Position numbers and translations under genes: made by a program | The notes under the pieces: model-generated | The model's database searches: none | Told to the model about the DNA's origin: nothing | The model's input: the letters and a program-made list of their open reading frames with translations, nothing else | DNA from: Siderastrea siderea | Lineage: Eukaryota > Cnidaria > Anthozoa > Scleractinia > Rhizangiidae | Reading direction: 5' to 3' | Length of the DNA stretch: 64,000 bases | Assembly (NCBI GenBank): GCA_964030785.1 | Contig: OZ034968.1 | Location: 58,686,299 to 58,750,298, forward strand | In this document: positions 12,701-23,690 of the stretch, one piece after another | Numbering within the stretch: the stretch's first letter is position 1 | How the letters are laid out: each line of letters begins with the position of its first letter

Positions 12701-15700
12701 GGCGAGAGATTTAACAAGCAAGCAATCCTTGACATCCGCACACATTTCAAGCCCACAGAAACTTTGCAATACACTCACTTCTCTTCCCTCCTCCCACCAG
12801 GGGTCAAAGGTGAAGCCCTAGGACTTCTGAGAACAAACTCCTCAGCGATGGAGAATATCACCCAATTCAAAACACGCCTCCGTGCGAGAGACTACCCCAA
12901 CAGTCTAGTAGAAAGAATAACGTCCAAAGTCAAATTCAGTGAAAGGAAGTCGGCACTTCAACAAAGAGAGACAGTGCGGAAAAAAATCCTGCCTTTCGTA
13001 ACAAAGTACCACCCAGCTGTGCCTAATTTTAAGAACATCCTTATGAGCAAACGGCACTTAATTAAAAATCAACCATTGCTAAGAGAAACAAACAAACACA
13101 TTAGCACGAGCATGTGAGCCGTGTTTGGCATGTCAACATTTTATTCCATACTTCGGATAGGTGCTTGTTTATTCTTGTTGACAGCCGGCTAAAAATCAGC
13201 CTTGAGAAAAAAAACCGTCAAAGTCAGGATGAAAGCTCTGATTTTATTTTGAACCCTGAAAAGTATGCTAAAAACGGGCGCCATTTTGTTTTGAACTGAC
13301 ATGAAGCGTCTTTTTAATTGAAATATGGATAACATCAAATCCAATTTTCTCTCGCGGGGTCAGCTAGGGAGCAAAAGTATCGATAAGTTCTTCTTATCTG
13401 TTCTCAAAATGTGACAGTGCTGCAAGTATTTTTTTGGTAACTTAATTTTTGCACTTACTGCTCGAACGTTGAGCGGAAATCATCTTAAAGGACTTGGGAA
13501 AGTCTAATCGTGTTGTTGAGTGTTGAATTGTCCACGGGTACCATGTACCAGCTAGTAAACAAAAAGTTTGGAAAGTCCAGGCTTAATATATAGCTTAAAG
13601 GCTAGCCCTGCCTATAATATCTATATAATATGAATGTGCCAAACGGAGAGCTTTACAGCAACTCCCTTTTCTGTTGTACATGTATGTATTTTGCATGGGA
13701 TTAGGGTGTAATAATTACACCCTAATAACAATAATTATTTTTAATAATATTAAGCCACAATCCCAGAAATTTATCTTTTGGTAAGACCAGTAATATTAGC
13801 CTGTGAGGAGTTAGAATCAAGACTTAATGTGAAATTGGCCAAAAGGTTAGCACTAGGGAGCAAGTTAAAATAACTAAGACCATTGCTTATCAAAAGACAG
13901 GTCGCCAAGTGATAACAGAAATTTAGAATTTTGGTATGGGTGCCTTCAGTTGGTAGTAATTTTAATTAATTATTAATAATTATAATTGTGATTATTATCA
14001 TCATCATCATTTTTGGCAGCCTTAAACATCTTTGATCTTGTTCAGGACTACTTGAGACAAACACAATTTGCATGGAAACATAGACAAGATGGCAGAAATA
14101 CTTTCCCTCCCCCCTTCCCTCGTTTAATGTTGTCTTGAAGGACTAATAACTATTGTTTAGAAGTGGTCATCCGTTATGTGTTTTGCTGTAACACTGACTG
14201 GGTAAAGAATTCTTTGGACCTGGAGGCTGTTTAATACAACTATATGACTCTTGATAACTTAAACTTTCAAGGGAAGAAAGGTTCAAGTCATTGTGAGTTC
14301 AAGATATTGAGGGTAAAATTATCAAGAAAATGGCCTGAAGGGAAAAATCATTTACTTTGAGTTAGCGGTTTGAGTTACTGAGGGTTTCGAGTTACTGGGA
14401 GTCAACTTTAAAAGGTTAGTACATGGAAATTTCTTACTGACTAATGGCGGTTTTTCTGCAACTTAGGTGTACCAAACCTGTTCATGGTAGAGACTGTGGA
14501 CAGTGTGAAGCTTGCAAGCACACTTAACTCTTCATGGGGTAAACAGAACAAACCAAATCCTCTTAATGTGATGGTACAAGTGAACACCAGTGAAGAAGAA
14601 AGTAAGTATTCTAACAGTTAAAACATCAATTATCCTGTCTCAGTTGGACCAGATAATCTAGAGTCTGGATAATCAATGTTAGTATAATTTTATTGCTATA
14701 TTTACCACACTACCAGTGAATATAACATTTCAAGGTCTGGCTGCTAAGCTAAGTTACTTTTTTTCGTGTGTTTTTTGTCAAGTTTTAGCCCCTTTTTTAC
14801 TTTTTGATGTCCACATCTCAAAATTAAACTAAAACAATTATTCGCTTCAGGTTCAGTAAATATTGGCGAATAGTTACTTCGCCTTCGGCAAATAATTGTT
14901 AATTATAACCCACTGCTTAATTTTTGAGTGGGCTCATTGGTAGAAACACATCATAATGGTAAAAATTCATTCGGACTGATACCCGTCACTGATTTGACAT
15001 CCCTCATCCGATTTTATTTCGAGCACAACAAAACAAACAAACAAGTAAATGTTCGGGTCAAACTGTTTAATTTTTCGTGGAAGAAAAAGGAAATAATTTT
15101 GCAGAAGCCAGTGACAGCCAAATCACTTGCAATCACATCATGATTCAGTATTTATTTTTCTGCTTTAGCAGGACAAAAGTGCATGCAAAAATTAATCAGA
15201 GGGTTATTTAAACAACATATATGCATGATTTTCAACCCATTTCTATAACACAGTACAGCACATATTCAATGATACGACCTATATTTTGTTTTTTAACACT
15301 TTTGACATGCTTGGCGTTCCATACAACGTACAGTGGCACTAAAGAAGCTCTAATCATCTGAGGTCCACACACTCACATCATGTTGTTTGTTTACAGGCAA
15401 GAGTGGCTGTTCAAGTGATCACTGCGTGCAGCTTGCTGAACATATCATTTCCCATTGTCCTCACTTGAAATTTGCAGGACTGATGACTATTGGTCAAATG
15501 AATTATGACTGGGGTCAAGGGGAAAATCCTGATTTTATTGTGAGTACTGTAGGTAGTGTATGGACTTCATTCAAGGCCTAGTATCTGCATCATCGTGTTT
15601 TGTTTCCCTTGACAGGGAACTCCTTAGAGAAGGAACTTTAATGATGTGATTGTTTGTACAGCCCTGTCAGAATGTTTTGTAGTGGTAGACGGGATAACAG

Positions 15701-18243
15701 AAGTAGTAGGCAGTAAGGGCTCATTTGCATTCATTATAAGTCAGCATTAGTGAACTCCAGTGTTGGGTAGGCGGCAAATAAATGACTGTAGGCGGCAAAA
15801 TTGCAGGCTGCCAGCACATTTTGACAGGGCTGTTAGTACTAATTGTACAGTGTACGTACGTCGTTCAAGGCCCTGAGCCCGGTTGTTCGAAAGCCGATTA
15901 GCCTTAACCCTGGGTTAAATGTTGTCCAAGGTTTTCAAGCTGAGTTGAAAGCAGCCAAAGTCAAACTGTTATGTGAAAATAATTTGCTGGAATCCACGTC
16001 GTCGTGGATTAAAAATTGATGATAATCCTGGGTTAGCTTAAACCTGCTTTGAACAGCGGGTCCCTGATCCCTGCATCGTCGGGTGTTTCTTCCTTGGAAA
16101 AGGAACTTTACTCCAGTCTCTCTCTACCCAGTAGCATAAATGGGTAATAGTGAATCATTTGGGAGTCCTAGTTAAAAATAACCCTCCGGCAGACTACCAC
16201 CTAGAGTTGCCCACAAGTTGAGTTCAGGAATGTTTTCTGGGGGAGTGAAAAAAAAAAAAAAAGAGCACAAAGGACGAAAAAATCAAACGCAAAGAAATCA
16301 GGCAAGCGGAGCTCTGAGCCCTCTTGAACACGTCAAAGGATAAATGAAAGACTTTGAGAAAGTCTAACTAGCATGCTGTCCAGGGATAAAGTTCCTAACT
16401 TCCTTTCATGTTTCAGAAAGCAGGTCAAAGTGTCAGCCTTAAATGAGCCATCTGACTCACGCAATCCACTGGGATGGACACAAGACTGTTACCAACCTCA
16501 TTCTCAGGGTCTCTCTTCTTCCCTTCCCCTGGAGCGAAGAAGGGAGACCCTGGGAACGAGGTTGTACCTTACCTTACCTTCAATCTCGTTTCGCGGGGCT
16601 TTTCCCATTTTTTTTTACAATTGACGCGCCCAGTGATGTCGTGGAAATGGTATATCCACACTGATTTCCTTGCTTTAATGTGTTTTTTTTTCAGTGTTTA
16701 GTTCAGTGCCGGAAAGATGTTTGTAAAAGGCTAGGCCTTAGTGTGGAAGATGTGGAGTTGAGTATGGGAATGTCGAATGATTTTGACAAAGCGGTAAGTG
16801 CTCACAAATGCAAATCATAAATCGATGAAGTGAAAGATGCTCACTGCTGTGCTTGGCCGTGAAGTAGATAACCTGTAACCATTTTATCCTGAACGCGTGA
16901 CAACACAGCCTCGTTCCCAGGTTCTTCCTTCTTCCACTCCCCTGGGGCCCGTTTCTCGAAAGCCCCGAAAACTTTTCGAACCCGAAAAGCCATTGGTAAA
17001 GATATGAACCACTGATTCTACAAAGCTATTTTTTAATGTCTTTAAAATAAGAAATGCTAAACGTGTAGTAAAGTTTCATGCTTAGAAACGTCGTTGTTTT
17101 CGAGATGCACGGTGAATTATCGTGCCCGAGATCGGACCGAACCGTTTAGGTGATTTCCAGAAACGCACGCCCAGAGCGAGAGGAAACAGGAAGAACAAAG
17201 ACCCTGGGAAAGAGGCTGGCTCTGACAAGGGTCTGAAGCTATGGCGAGCATGGTCATTGACAAGGTTCTACCTTGTCCGCAGTCGCTTGATTTTTTTTTC
17301 GATAGTTAGCGGACATCCCATCACCCCCTACTTATGCTCTGCGCTCGTTTCACTCCCCATTAGCGTGTCTCGATCGTTTCCACCCATTACTCGCGCTTCA
17401 TGTTCGTTCCCAAAGATGAGTGAGGAAACAGCGCTAGATCTAGGCTCATATATGACGTACATCCGGCATGCTGTTTTGATCAGACACGGTGGAAACGTCG
17501 AGTTTTAAAGGCGCTGTTACACCGACTAGGCAATCTTTTCTGTAGCTTGTCTCGCAATTTTATTGCGGTACAAGTTGCACGAAAAATTGCCCAGTATAAT
17601 ATACCCTGAAATGAACATGTCTCGCAAATTTTTGGTGCTGTAATCGTTGCGAGAAGTAGAAGTCGGTTCTACTTTCCGCAGCGATCCTCGGAACGCTGCA
17701 ACGAATTTTTTCAGCGTTGCGTACAGGTGTTACACTTGGCAACGTTGCGTGCAATTTGTCTCGCAACGGTGCAACAAAATTGCGGTACAAGTTGCAAGAA
17801 AATTTACCTAGTGTAACAGCGCCTCAAGCATCAAACTCGATTATTTGTAATGGGTGTAATTATTGCTGCAATGTGTCACCTTATCTCCCTGCCATTCTTA
17901 CTGAAAAGTTTTTTTTTTTGCATATCATGCAATGTGTAAGTGCAAATACAAGTAACTTTTGAATAAAGGTAAATAAAACAACCAAGGCGCTTTATTTTTT
18001 AGAGATTTTAGACCCTTTTCTTTTCACAGTGACCGCTCTAATGCTCCTGTCATGGCATTTTTTAAGTCCCCCTTTATACTCATGCAAAGGAATCCCAAGT
18101 AGTAAGTCAAAACGGTAACTTAAATCTTAATTTTAATTTTTTTTTTTTAGATTTTAATGGGAAGTACAAATGTGCGAGTAGGCAGTACCATATTTGGTGC
18201 AAGACAACCTAAACGCCCAACCAATGACTCGACAGCGGAATGA
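6721..18243 (+). CDS. PLPBP: Pyridoxal phosphate homeostasis protein (YggS/PROSC family), 8 exons
   Basis: This is a PLP-binding, TIM-barrel-like protein that keeps free cellular pyridoxal 5'-phosphate in balance; no catalytic reaction is established for the family. Exons: 6721-6792, 8515-8622, 9673-9708, 10548-10620, 14467-14601, 15397-15539, 16695-16793, 18151-18243. All have GT/AG borders and matching phases, and together encode 252 residues (human PLPBP 275). Family landmarks in order: RLVAVSK with the PLP Schiff-base lysine at about residue 38, [64 protein letters not shown] and the phosphate-binding [12 protein letters not shown]. The start at 6721 fits the family N-terminus. The C-terminus is shorter than the human one. 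Introns hold SINEs, MITEs and Penelope-like debris. It is on the same strand as the downstream ZNFX1 gene, with no sign of co-regulation. Confidence 0.96.
8330..8425 (+). mobile_element. LINE-like 3' end with ATT-rich tail
   Basis: The stretch GAAAGGTGCTATATAAATTTT followed by AATTATT and CATCATTATTATT microsatellite tails resembles the 3' ends of CR1/L2-type LINEs in animals (a 'gcgctatataaa' signature followed by a simple repeat). Only the extreme 3' end is present in PLPBP intron 1. Confidence 0.4.
9418..9610. mobile_element. MITE with GTTCCAGAAAATATCCATAC termini
   Basis: The left end carries GTTCCAGAAAATATCCATAC followed by CCCC; the exact reverse complement closes the right end at 9582-9610. 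The inner arms (CCCCTCTGGAAATTCCAG and CTCGGAATTTCCAGTGACC) also show partial complementarity. The element is about 190 bases, non-coding, in PLPBP intron 2. The target duplication is unclear. Confidence 0.7.
9765..9838 (+). mobile_element. tRNA-derived SINE head
   Basis: A tRNA-like fold is readable: an A box (TAGCTCAGTGGTTAGAGC), an anticodon arm with loop CTAGTGT (a Thr AGT-like position), and a B box (GGTTCAAATCC). The acceptor stem does not pair well, one anticodon-stem pair is mismatched, and an ACTCAGA plus T-rich body follows. This looks like a SINE head in PLPBP intron 3, not a functional tRNA gene. Confidence 0.65.
10221..10248 (+). repeat. Pentanucleotide microsatellite (TTATG)n
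   Basis: About five tandem copies of a TTATG-type unit lie in PLPBP intron 3. Confidence 0.8.
11389..13488. mobile_element. 2.1-kb element with imperfect terminal inverted repeats
   Basis: TTAAGACGGATTCCGCTCAA followed by CGTTCGAGCA at the left end is mirrored at the right end (about 13436-13488). Weaker complementarity continues inwards at GACCCCGCGA (about 11514 and 13350) and GGGTTCAAAATA (about 11575 and 13245). The core holds a broken Penelope-like reverse transcriptase. Either the retroelement has inverted terminal parts, which is typical of Penelope-like elements, or a DNA transposon captured it. It sits in PLPBP intron 4. No target duplication was identified. Confidence 0.55.
12530..13117 (+). 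pseudogene. Penelope-like element reverse transcriptase fragment
   Basis: The frame reads [14 protein letters not shown], where YIDD is the reverse transcriptase catalytic motif. After a frameshift near 12615-12630 it continues in another frame with [53 protein letters not shown] and a basic C-terminal region. This order matches the palm/thumb part of Penelope-like retroelements common in corals. Fingers, most of the palm and the GIY-YIG endonuclease are absent. Dead copy in PLPBP intron 4. Confidence 0.85.
16487..16567. mobile_element. Minimal MITE of the CCTCGTTCCCAGGG family
   Basis: AACCTCATTCTCAGGGTCTC is mirrored by GAGACCCTGGGAACGAGGTT about 50 bases on, forming a near-palindrome of about 80 bases in PLPBP intron 6. 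The same end sequence recurs at 16909-17214 and 23691-24003, which defines a family. Confidence 0.65.
16909..17214. mobile_element. MITE of the CCTCGTTCCCAGGG family
   Basis: AGCCTCGTTCCCAGGTTCTT at the left is mirrored by AACAAAGACCCTGGGAAAGA followed by GGCT at the right. The copy is about 305 bases, non-coding, in PLPBP intron 7. Confidence 0.6.
17509..17824. mobile_element. MITE with AGGCGCTGTTACAC termini
   Basis: AGGCGCTGTTACAC begins the element and GTGTAACAGCGCCT ends it, a perfect 14-base inverted repeat. Complementarity continues weakly inwards through TTGCGGTACAAGTTGCA-like words that also recur inside. Non-coding, in PLPBP intron 7. Confidence 0.75.
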
Positions 18244-18445
18244 ACTTCTCAACAAGCTCCCCAGGGAACAACGATGTCCGGTGGGACTACCTAACAAACC
18301 ACCAAGGGAACCAAATCAACATCTGCCGGAAGTTCTCCACGAGTGCACTGGGGAAAAGAATCAACACCTGGTAGGACATCTCAACGAAACCCCCAGGGAA
18401 CAAAATCGACGTCCGAGGGGTGCTACTGAACTTTATTTGAAATGA
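18194..18445 (+). repeat. Four-copy 42-45 bp tandem repeat over the PLPBP 3' flank
   Basis: GGGAA anchors recur at 18264, 18306, 18351 and 18396, giving spacings of 42, 45 and 45. All are multiples of three, so an open frame in a different phase from PLPBP runs through all four units, encoding variants of LNKLPREQRCPVG / LNETPREQNRRPRG. The frame starts at 18194 inside the last PLPBP exon. It is probably a minisatellite in the 3' UTR; translation is unproven. Confidence 0.6.
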
Positions 18446-18647
18446 AGGTGTCGGCCATAGACAGTAAATCCATGGTTCAAAGAAGTACTGATTCCCGTAC
18501 TGCGCATAAGAAGGCGATGCGCCAAGAATTACATAAAACCTATCCTGCTATCTTTTAGTGCTTCTTTCATGCTTTACAGATCAATCAAATTATCAAGCAA
18601 TTATCTTGATTAATGTTGGTTGAAGAAAGAATTCAAAGCGCATCGTC

Positions 18648-18719
18648 AATAAATTCCAAGATATTTTCATGCCGTAAAAACTTCGCTCAGAGTTAAGAAA
18701 TAATAGAGGCTGAAATAAA
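18648..18719 (+). promoter_or_regulatory. Candidate PLPBP polyadenylation signals
   Basis: AATAAA occurs at 18648-18653 and 18714-18719, about 400-480 bases past the PLPBP stop. These are the first good hexamers after the stop codon. Use of either is inferred. Confidence 0.4.
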
Positions 18720-20339
18720 GTTAGAATTGTATAAGCCTCTTAGCCTTTCAATTAATCTTCATGACAGGTTGAAGGGTAATTTATTAGAAAACCATAGGCA
18801 GGCGGTGCGCGCTGATCCGATCCGATCCGCTCAAGAAGTGTGCCGCACACCCTCACCCCAATTTTCTGTGAGTACCGCCCCCCATCCAGGTGAAAATTAA
18901 CCCAATGGGAGTCAAACATTTTCGACTACATCACTATCTGCTTGGATTGCCTGGTTTACGTAGCAAAGAGGTAAAGGCATTCAGCTAACACAAAACACAA
19001 TCAACTTATCACGCGAAAGTTTAGTCCTGACTCTGATTTACATACATGTTTGTTTGCGTTTTTCACCCGTGGGAAGCGCGCTTCTCATTAGTAGATATCT
19101 ACAGTTTCTTGATGTACTTCAAAACAAATTTTCCTTCCCTTGATCGCTCAGGCGTTAATTCGTGCACATTCCCTGTGACTAACTTGTAGCCAATGACCCA
19201 AAGTTTACATATATTCACACACACCAAAAGTACACCGGTATTACTACAGCAAGTACGATTTTAGCTGTAGTTATCGCTTTTATTTTCCTACTTGTACCGG
19301 GAAAACTTGGTTGACTTCCGCTCGAAAACATAGGTGAAGTTGGGGGTTTCCTTTCTTTTTCTCCATTACGTTACATTTCCACAACTTCACTTTGTATCTG
19401 CCTATAAGCATATAATGACAAGAGTTCTTAGTAGCAAGCTCTGCTGAGCTTTTCTAGGAAGGTGTCGATTTACTTTACTTCTTTGTTGGAAACACGTCAG
19501 TGGCGTAATGTTTCAATCGCCCCTGCTTCTAGAAGAGTAAGCATGTCTCGTGTTTGTAATGACTCGCTTAATATCATCGGCGTTGGAAATCAGATGTTCT
19601 CCCACAACAACGAAAATAAAAGCACCTCAAACTACTAATGGGATAATTAACGGAGTAATGCGAGTTCGCTTCTTTGCGCGTCTCCGCGATCCACTCGACG
19701 AGTACGTCTTGTGTATCATTGTTTGAAGTGAGCAGACATTTGTTCCAACGTGGAGTAAGCCCTGTACTGCACGCCCCATGCAATTCGGCGAAACGTCAAC
19801 TTCACAAAACAGCGCATTCGCAACTAGATTACCTACATGTAGTTCCCCGTTCCTTCCACACAAACACCACACGGTCATGTAACAGCAACCAAAGGAAAGT
19901 GGGTCTATCATTCCGATGACGACATTCATGACGCCATCATGACGTCAGTATGGACTACAACACAATCTGTAATATTGCCTGAAACTGCTGAACCACTCGG
20001 TTGGGCGCCAAAAATTTTTTTTTTTTTACGAAAGCAATGTCTGAGAACTATGCTTCCACAAATCGTTTACAAATTCTCTTTGACCACCCATCTACTTTAG
20101 CATATTTCACATTTCATAACAAATATTCTTTGTAAAATGAAAACTGGCAAGAACCGCCAACGACATTTGTCATATCAGCCATATCAATATTTGACAAATT
20201 TTCTCCTATATATACCCGAGCGAATAAAATTTGTCATAGAAAATTTACCATTTGCTTAGCTACATGCTTAGGAGAGTTCGTGTACGGTTAAATAAATCTA
20301 CCAGGATTTGTTACCGATGTCACTTGTTCCGGTCTATAA
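18720..20339. other. Intergenic region without recognised genes
   Basis: Short frames only. A TGACGTCA palindrome (CRE-like) occurs near 19939. No element ends were identified. Confidence 0.3.
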
Positions 20340-20724
20340 TGCTCCGTGATAAACGGTTTAGCAATTACTGTAAGTAGTGGTGAAAGGGTTTGACACTGAC
20401 TTGACTTTTAAACTTCGTCAGCTATCAGAGATAGCGGTCTGTGTGGGGTGGCTTTCTGTAAACATTCACTTGAATCTGCGTGTCGCTTTTCGGAGTGATT
20501 GTGTCTCGGTATCTCGATTTCCATTCCCACCACCCTTTATGCCATAAAAGATCAGTGGTCAATACCTTACTACGTACGTAGGGCAAGGAACATTCCACCA
20601 ACTCTGGAAGGAAAGCGGGAGGAGGCAAAACGTGTAAAAGGCGGTACTGCGTGAGAATAATTATCCATCGTCTTTCATCAATAGCTGCGAGAGAACGTTA
20701 TCAGACCCACCAACAACCACGAAC

Positions 20725-21176
20725 ACTTCTAATGGCTTTGTAGTACTACCTTACGTGCGAGGCATTTCTGAAAGAATTGGCTGCGTTCTGAGACATCAAC
20801 AGGTCAAAGTCGCCTACAAGCCAAAAATCACCATCAACAGCCTCTTTCCACGCCCGAAAGAGCAAAAGGATGCAGACCGGCCTCAATCGGGCATAGCATA
20901 CAAAATAAGCTGCAAAAAATGCGATTTTGTACACTGAAGACGCGGATTGCGGAACACAAAAAAGGCTGTCTCTTTGTTTGACCACAACGCTAAGGTGGCC
21001 TGTCATGTCCACGAAAACAATCATCAGATGGACTTTAGCGATGTAAAAGTTGTTGGACACGAAGCGAATTTTCAAGAGCCACTTTTCCTAGAAGCCTGGT
21101 TGTCAACTAAAGATCAGAATGCAGGGAACGACCACATCGCCATTCCAGAGGTGTACAAATCTCTGGCCCGCGCTTA
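20725..21176 (+). pseudogene. Penelope-like C-terminal linker and GIY-YIG endonuclease remnant
   Basis: The frame starts with VVLPYVRGISERI and runs through KPKITINSLF and YKISCKKCDFVH, then hits a stop. It continues one frame over as TRIAEHKKAVSLFDHN, ACHVHENNHQMDF, FLEAWLSTKDQNAGNDH and EVYKSLARA before a stop. The frame break falls where the Y-x-G-x-T-G-R part of the GIY-YIG core should be, so the catalytic motif is lost. Non-functional copy. Confidence 0.85.
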
Positions 21177-21177
21177 A

Positions 21178-21835
21178 GGACGTTCGCGCGAAAAACTTCT
21201 ACAATACAGATTTTTTTCATACTTTGGCTACAGGCAGATAATGAGTTACCTATGTCAGAAATGGAAAAAAATTGGGGGGTCACCGACTTCGTTTTCGAAA
21301 TAAAGCGCGTCAAAAACTACCCCAATTTTGACAAATCGGCCCTCGTAACTCGACATGGCCTCAGTGCTTGTTAGTTGAAAAATATTAAAAATGATTCGCT
21401 GTAGACCCACTTTCTTAGTCAAATTTTACTTAAGTGGGTCTGTTAAGTAAATAATTTGAACCGGTGTCATCCTTTTAGTTAAATTCAACCTCTAAGATCG
21501 AATTTAACGAACACCTTGCAGCTTCAATAATAGTAGAATTCGATGATGCGAGGGCAGAAAAGTTGAAAAAAATCAAACTTCTACAATACAGATTTTCTTT
21601 TATTTTTCACAAAACGTAGATTATCGACAAAGAAAGTGATCTATCAAAAGAAAATATGGGGTCACCGAACATTTAAGAGAGTTAAACCCGTGCATAGATA
21701 TTAAAGTGCCCACTAGCGCTATATATCTCCACATTTCTTTAACAGCGCGCGCGCTTAATGCATGACGTGGGATGACATCACGAAGTGAATTGCGTGCGCA
21801 GTAAGGATGCGCAGAAACAATTGGCGTGAACGTCC
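21178..21835. mobile_element. TTAA-flanked MITE nested in the Penelope-like copy
   Basis: GGACGTTCGCGC at the left is mirrored by GGCGTGAACGTCC at the right. TTAA stands on both sides (21174-21177 and 21836-21839), the target used by piggyBac-type elements. CTTCTACAATACAGATTTT occurs twice inside (near 21196 and 21577). No transposase. It lies immediately after the Penelope EVYKSLARA reading frame. Confidence 0.75.
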
Positions 21836-21929
21836 TTAAGTCCCGCGATATGTTTGAAACATTACGCGCAACTTGTTTAACACGCGCATTCACGTGCCAT
21901 AATTTTAAGTCACGCGTAATAACAATCTC

Positions 21930-21985
21930 TTTTCAAATTGATGAAGGCTTAAGCATTAGACGAAACGTCGTTTACCAAGTTTAAA
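21930..21985 (+). ncRNA. Degenerate hammerhead ribozyme remnant
   Basis: TTGATGA, GGCT...AGAC, GAAA and ACGTC occur in hammerhead order at the right terminal part of the Penelope-like copy. The first core base is T instead of C and one stem II pair is broken. Penelope-like pseudo-LTRs are known to carry minimal type I hammerheads, so this is read as a decayed one. Confidence 0.5.
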
Positions 21986-22035
21986 AATCAAGTCAGTGTC
22001 AGACCCTTTCACCACCATGTCAACTCCTGACTGCA

Positions 22036-23687
22036 ACTACTCAATTTTTAATTACTGTAAGTATTTGTAAAGTCTGCCCCTACTCTGCTGTGTGAAAAAG
22101 CCGGTAAAAATTGCTGACGCTGTAACTCTCCTTTGACACTGTGATCTGATAGTCGCGCTCCTTTTCTGTATTTATAGTTTTGTTTTACTAGGGAATTTTT
22201 TACGTTAGAATAGTGATTGGCGTGTTCGCGAATCATAACGAGCAAATTATAGCCGGTGAATGGCAACATTTTTGAAAAAATCCTGGCCTGCACAGTGAAA
22301 TCCGAAATCGGCTGTGATAATTATAAGTATAAAATTTATCTTTACTTTAGGCCTTTATTGTTCTCAGGGTGGTTTTGAAGACGTAAAGGGTTATTTTTAC
22401 TTGCAGATTTTTAATGCAACTTCCTCGTATTTAAATATATGCAACGGGAAATTTCCCGGAAACGGTCTTTCGGTTTCTCAGAAATCCTGCTGCGATTTCA
22501 TTGGCTGAAGATTGTATTTTTATTTAGAATTTCCTAGAAAACCTGCATTTCCTAGGGAAAAAAACCCTGAAGTTGGGGGGACTTTTTTGGTTTGAATCGA
22601 ATGATATAAGGTGAATGTCATCATTGAGGAAATTTTCAAAATCCTTAAATAGAAAGTTAAAGCATCTTGAGACATCATCGTTCTTGTGAGCGGCTGCTCG
22701 ATTCAACGGCCACTCTAAATCCTTTGGAGTATTGAGGTAAGTTTAACTAGGTACAATTGTTGACCTTGCTAGCTTTATATATCGTCAGTACTGACGAATT
22801 TCGAGAACTCGAAGCCTTGGTTCACTCGAACTTCCGGCATTTTAAAAAGAACTAGGTTCTCGGGTCGAAAGCAGTTTTCGCCGCTGCCTTGACAATACAC
22901 TATGTAGTCCTTTGTCTGGGAGCCAAAAGTATAATTTTGCTTGGCGTACCTGAATCGAAACTTGATGAGCTTAAATTTTGCTTGAAGATAGCCTTTTTGG
23001 TTTATAATTGAATGTTCTTGCTTGAACAACGGCGGCAAAAAATAGCGGTGGATTTGCTCGTGGGCCCTTTGTCGGACATTCATAAAAGGGATACGAAATT
23101 TAGCCCCGAACACGGAAATTTGAATACGATATATGAAATTTTGATATTGTGAAAGATGACTGGTTAATAAATCACAGTTATTGCGTTGACTGAAGAAAAT
23201 ATGACAGTGTTATTCCCGGGAAATTACAAGCTTATAAAAATACAGAAATTGCCGTGTGGAGACCCACTACATCTACTGTAAATAATCTGTGACCGAGTAC
23301 AAATGTCGGCCGTTTAGACGGTGTTTCGCTTTTACACTGGGGATACAATGAGTATGTAGATTTATATTCCAACCGGAAATGCAAAGTTCAGTTTTGCTGC
23401 CAGTTTTGCTTGCATCATTCTACTGAACTTTGGATCGAAGACTAAGCTGACCCGAGGTCAGTTTGATACAAAGTTTGTACCGTGTTTTTCTAGTTCGGAA
23501 ACGTTCTTCTTTACGTTGGCGATTAATGCTAAAACTTGCGTTTAATAATAACATCACTGAGTTTGTGAAAAACCACATAATTGTCGCTGTTTCCATGTTA
23601 CATGTAAAGAAAGTGCGATTGCCAAAGAGCCTTGAAAAATTTGCGTGGTTTTGTTTATCGGTGTGTCTTGAAAAGTACCTGTATTCT
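22036..23687. other. Intergenic region without recognised genes
   Basis: Only short frames in both strands; none shows a recognisable motif. This would contain any ZNFX1 promoter, but no element can be assigned. Confidence 0.3.
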
Positions 23688-23690
23688 CAA

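Larger units (their letters stand above)
20340..22035. mobile_element. Decayed Penelope-like element with inverted terminal parts
   Basis: About 45 bases around 20375-20420 (read minus) match 21985-22015 (read plus): AAGTTTAAAA, TCAAGTCAGTGTCA, ACCCTTTCACCAC. These are the inverted pseudo-LTRs. Inside, the minus strand near 20425-20480 encodes VNVYRKPPHTDRYL, a Penelope-type motif, while the plus strand from 20725 encodes the linker and endonuclease region. This head-to-head arrangement is typical of the family's rearranged copies. A TTAA-type MITE is nested at 21178-21835. Confidence 0.75.

Noticed and set aside
17122..17508. 128-residue open frame in PLPBP intron 7
   Set aside because: It begins inside a MITE, shows no recognisable motif and lies between two correctly phased PLPBP exons.
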